Assembly (NCBI GenBank): GCA_964404765.1
Contig: CAYOLL010000233.1
Location: 1 to 8,279 of the forward strand
Length of the DNA stretch: 8,279 nt
Source of the DNA: CAYOLL01 sp964404765 [NCBI: uncultured Gemmatimonadota bacterium]
GTDB lineage: Bacteria > 4572-55
Reading direction: 5' to 3'
The position numbers were made by a program, and so were the translations under genes. Position 1 is the first letter of the stretch. Each line of letters starts with the position of its first letter. Below, in pieces: positions 6,035 through 8,279 of this stretch. A model generated the notes under the pieces. It saw only the letters and a list, made by a program, of their open reading frames with translations, had not been told where the DNA came from and did no database searches.

Positions 6035-7835
6035 ATCCATGACAACAAGAGTTGTTCCGCCTGCGCACATTACCCAGTCTGAAGAAGCGCTGGATAAAGG
6101 CTACGATCCCAAAGTGGCGCAAGGGCTGCTTCGTTTTATTAAGCCTTATACAAAACAATCTTTGGTGGCGCTGTTCTTTATGATTCTCGTTACCGCGGCT
6201 TCCGTGTCGGGTCCTTATTTTTTTAAGATTGCAATTGATGACGGTATTGCGGCTGGAAACTCCGCTGCTTTGAAAAGAATTGTAATGATTTTTTTTGTCG
6301 TTTCTGTTGCTCAATTGGTCGTTAATTACCTGCGCGTGCGGATTATGTCGCGGGTGGGGCAATATGTTCTTTATGATGTGCGCACAGCCATGTTCAACCA
6401 TCTTCAAAAATTGTCGCTTAGTTTTTATAACCGCTATAGCGTGGGGCGTGTGATTACGCGTGTGGTTAATGATGTTGGTACATTGCGCGAGTTTATCACC
6501 TGGGCGGTGCTGGCGATTGTGCGAAACCTGCTCGGCATTGCCGGTACGATGGCTGCAATGCTAACTTTGAACTTAAAGTTATCTTTACTGACCTTCATTG
6601 TCTTGCCGGTAATGATTTGGGCGACGGTTATTTTTCGCGAGGCGGCGCGCAGAAATTATCGCAAGGTACGCGCGGCGGTTTCATGGGCAAACTCCACGCT
6701 GGCAGAGAATATTAATGGGGTGCGCGTGGTGCAGGCGTTCTCGCGTCAGGAACGTAATTACAAAACTTTTAGCGAATACGTTAACCGATATTTTTATGAG
6801 ACCAGTCTTGATGCCGCAAAGGTCGCTTCGATATATACGCCAATTGTAGACGTACTGGGCGCAGTTGCGACCGCGCTGGTGATTTATGTTGGAGGAACAG
6901 CTGTGTTGGGTGAATCTATTACGCCGGGCGTATTGATTGCTTTTGTGCTTTATGTGGATCGTTTCTTTGAGCCGATTCGCGATCTCAGCCGCCGCTTTGA
7001 TACGTTGCAATCCACCATGGCTGGGGGCGAGAGAATTCTCGACTTGCTGAATACCCCGATTGAAGTCCAAGACGCGGTGGGCGCGCGCGCAATGACCCGC
7101 ATCGTAGGCGGCGTTCAATTCGCGGACGTTTCATTCCACTATTCCGACGATCCCACTTTGGTGTTGGATGGAATTGATTTGAATGTGGAAGCAGGGCAAA
7201 CGGTTGCTTTGGTGGGTAAGACCGGCGCAGGCAAGACAACCATTGTGAAGCTGTTGGCGCGTTTTCATGACCCCACCTCGGGCGCCGTCCGCGTGGATGG
7301 CGTTGACCTGCGCGAAGTGACGCAGCAATCATTGCGTCAGCAAATGGGCATGGCTCTGCAAGACCCATTTTTGTTTAGCGGCTCGGTAAAGGAAAATATT
7401 CTATTTGGAAGATTGGGCGCCAGCGATGACGAAGTTATTGCCGCTGCGCAATCTGTGGGTGCGCATGAATTTATTATCAACTTAAAAAATGGATATGAAA
7501 CTTCAGTGGAAGAAGGCGGTGTGACCTTGAGCGTGGGTCAGCGCCAATTAATCTCTTTTGCGCGCGCCTTGCTTGCCGACCCGCGGATTTTAATTTTGGA
7601 TGAAGCCACATCTTCGGTGGATACGCAAACTGAACAGGTAATTCAAGCCGCGTTGGCAAAATTGTTGACGGGGCGCACGTCTTTCGTTATCGCGCATCGT
7701 TTGTCCACTATTACCAATGCGGATAAAATTATTGTAATTGAAGGCGGTAGAATTATTGAACAGGGGACGCATAGTGAATTGCTTCTAAATCAGGGAAAGT
7801 ATTTTGACCTGTATAAAACCGGTTTTCAAGAATGA
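6027..7835 (+). CDS. ABC exporter half-transporter, subunit 2 (catalytic Glu intact, LSVGQ signature)
   Basis: A 602-residue partner half-transporter with an N-terminal cytoplasmic extension of about 40 residues, six membrane helices (near 45-65, 84-104, 157-178, 182-203, 270-290, 298-315) and an NBD. Walker A is GKTGAGKTT (397-405, K403), Walker B ILILDE with catalytic E526 (521-526), D-loop SSVD (529-532) and H-loop H557. The signature is LSVGQ (501-505), with Val for the first Gly of LSGGQ. In the head-to-tail NBD dimer this signature faces the Walker A/B of subunit 1, so both defects meet in one degenerate site. The other site (E526 with the LSGGQ of subunit 1) stays consensus. Its ATG overlaps the upstream gene by 8 nt, implying translational coupling; an AGAG about 9 nt upstream may help. 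ATG 6039 is an alternative start. Confidence 0.93.
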   Translation: MRKSMTTRVVPPAHITQSEEALDKGYDPKVAQGLLRFIKPYTKQSLVALFFMILVTAASVSGPYFFKIAIDDGIAAGNSAALKRIVMIFFVVSVAQLVVNYLRVRIMSRVGQYVLYDVRTAMFNHLQKLSLSFYNRYSVGRVITRVVNDVGTLREFITWAVLAIVRNLLGIAGTMAAMLTLNLKLSLLTFIVLPVMIWATVIFREAARRNYRKVRAAVSWANSTLAENINGVRVVQAFSRQERNYKTFSEYVNRYFYETSLDAAKVASIYTPIVDVLGAVATALVIYVGGTAVLGESITPGVLIAFVLYVDRFFEPIRDLSRRFDTLQSTMAGGERILDLLNTPIEVQDAVGARAMTRIVGGVQFADVSFHYSDDPTLVLDGIDLNVEAGQTVALVGKTGAGKTTIVKLLARFHDPTSGAVRVDGVDLREVTQQSLRQQMGMALQDPFLFSGSVKENILFGRLGASDDEVIAAAQSVGAHEFIINLKNGYETSVEEGGVTLSVGQRQLISFARALLADPRILILDEATSSVDTQTEQVIQAALAKLLTGRTSFVIAHRLSTITNADKIIVIEGGRIIEQGTHSELLLNQGKYFDLYKTGFQE

Positions 7836-7952
7836 TTTGGTAGTAATATTCCGAAGGGGAAAGGAACATGATGGTTTAATACGCATTTAGTTGAAAATAT
7901 TGTAAATTAGGAAATCTTTATTTTTTTTAACGTCGTATTCGGAAATAAAAGG

Positions 7953-7980
7953 TTGACTTCTTTTTTTCATACAATATAAT
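7953..7980 (+). promoter_or_regulatory. Strong sigma-70-type promoter of the solute-binding lipoprotein
   Basis: TTGACT (7953-7958, 5 of 6) and a perfect TATAAT (7975-7980) are 16 bp apart with a T-rich spacer. Transcription should start near 7987, giving a 5' leader of about 43 nt. It is the best promoter for a protein gene in the window and shows that the lipoprotein is a separate unit from the exporter genes. The rest of the 7836-8029 gap is AT-rich and contains no gene I can support. Confidence 0.8.
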
Positions 7981-7990
7981 AGTGTTGTAT
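7969..7990. promoter_or_regulatory. Inverted repeat spanning the -10, candidate operator
   Basis: ATACAA (7969-7974) and TTGTAT (7985-7990) are perfect complements 10 bp apart, flanking the TATAAT and the expected start of transcription. A repressor bound here would block the promoter. The arms are short and AT-rich in an AT-rich region, so chance is a real alternative. Confidence 0.35.
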
Positions 7991-8018
7991 TGTGTAAGTC
8001 CAAATCAATTCACTCAAA

Positions 8019-8023
8019 AGGAG
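8019..8023 (+). promoter_or_regulatory. Shine-Dalgarno of the lipoprotein gene
   Basis: AGGAG lies 6 nt before ATG 8030 within a purine run (AAAAGGAGAGAGAA). It fixes the start and contrasts with the other genes here, which lack such a site. Confidence 0.85.
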
Positions 8024-8029
8024 AGAGAA

Positions 8030-8279
8030 ATGAAAAAAATTGCTTTTAAATTGTTAGTTGTGTTCGTGTTTGCCAGCCTTGTGCTTTCGGCTTGCGGCGG
8101 CGGTAAAGCCCCTGCAACTGAAGCCCCTAAGGCCACTGAAGCCGCAGCTGCTGCCACTGAGGCTGTTGTCGCAACCGAGGCTGCTCCGTCTGCCGAGCTC
8201 GAAGGCGAGTTGTCCATCGTTGCATGGGCTGGTTATGTTGAACGCGGCGAGACTGACCCCGCCTATGATTGGGTCACCA
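8030..8279 (+). CDS. ABC-importer solute-binding lipoprotein, polyamine (PotD/YdcS)-like, C-terminus cut by window edge
   Basis: The first 83 codons are present and open to the window edge. Residues 1-21 are a lipoprotein signal peptide (MKK, hydrophobic core, lipobox LSAC at 19-22), so C22 should be lipidated and the protein anchored on the outer face of the membrane. Residues 23-56 form a low-complexity Ala/Thr/Glu linker with four TEA units, a style common in Chloroflexota lipoproteins. The mature domain begins GELSIVAWAGYVERGE and reaches YDWVT, which resembles the start of spermidine/putrescine-type (PotD/YdcS) binding proteins. The polyamine assignment is from memory of that family and rests on about 25 residues. 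Permease and ATPase genes would be expected downstream, outside the window. Confidence 0.82.
   Translation, partial: MKKIAFKLLVVFVFASLVLSACGGGKAPATEAPKATEAAAAATEAVVATEAAPSAELEGELSIVAWAGYVERGETDPAYDWVT

Noticed and set aside
5799-6407. 202-codon open frame on the minus strand
   Set aside because: It crosses the junction of the two exporter genes in antisense and has no domain, so it is a shadow of their codon use.
7868-7879. Three-codon ORF (ATG ATG GTT TAA) behind a purine-rich, SD-like stretch
   Set aside because: It lies upstream of the predicted lipoprotein promoter, so it is not in that leader, and is too short to separate from chance.
7917-7928. T-rich run after exporter subunit 2, possible terminator
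   Set aside because: Only weak AT-only pairing precedes it; there is no GC-bearing stem, so I do not call a terminator for the exporter operon.
7849-7944. TTCCGAA and TTCGGAA, inverted seven-base repeats about 80 bp apart
   Set aside because: They are short and widely spaced in AT-rich sequence, with nothing linking them to a function.
8014-8217. Minus-strand open frame opposite the lipoprotein start
   Set aside because: Its low-complexity Ala/Ser translation mirrors the Ala/Thr/Glu-rich linker codons of the real gene.

Overview
The window looks like ordinary chromosome from a bacterium of the phylum Chloroflexota, probably class Anaerolineae. The clues are the Thr-Glu-Ala-rich linker after the lipobox of the solute-binding lipoprotein, the moderate GC content, and the general style of the MshA-like glycosyltransferase and multidomain sensor kinase. 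This placement is inference from sequence character, since there is no rRNA or other phylogenetic marker.

Layout from left to right. Positions 1-1908 (minus) hold a membrane sensor histidine kinase (about six TM helices, PAS, GAF, HisKA, start of HATPase), cut by the window edge. A tRNA-Thr(CGT) gene (1969-2041, minus) lies just upstream, with its own consensus promoter and an intrinsic terminator in the short gap before the kinase. A perfect inverted repeat lies in the divergent gap before a GT4 glycosyltransferase (2156-3412, plus). That gene converges on and overlaps by 11 bp a NYN-LOTUS putative RNase/RNA-binding protein (3402-4157, minus). From a 47-bp divergent gap two overlapping ABC exporter half-transporter genes run rightwards (4205-6034 and 6027-7835). 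After a 194-bp gap with a strong promoter and Shine-Dalgarno, a polyamine-type solute-binding lipoprotein begins (8030 onward) and is cut by the window edge.

How the genes work together. The two ABC half-transporters almost certainly form one heterodimer: the first has Asp in place of the catalytic Glu and the second has LSVGQ in place of LSGGQ, which puts both defects in the same composite ATP site. The lipoprotein is a separate unit (import, own promoter). The kinase, glycosyltransferase and NYN protein have no obvious functional link to one another.

The most distinctive signals are regulatory. In the NYN/ABC gap two -10-like elements sit on opposite strands exactly 17 bp apart, so each occupies the other's -35 slot, and the NYN start codon lies where transcription should begin (a leaderless mRNA). 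Several starts here lack a Shine-Dalgarno, while the lipoprotein has a strong one. The glycosyltransferase terminator is written inside the NYN coding region. The tRNA has U in place of the near-invariant A58. I did not find a defence system, mobile element, CRISPR array or clearly novel multi-gene system.
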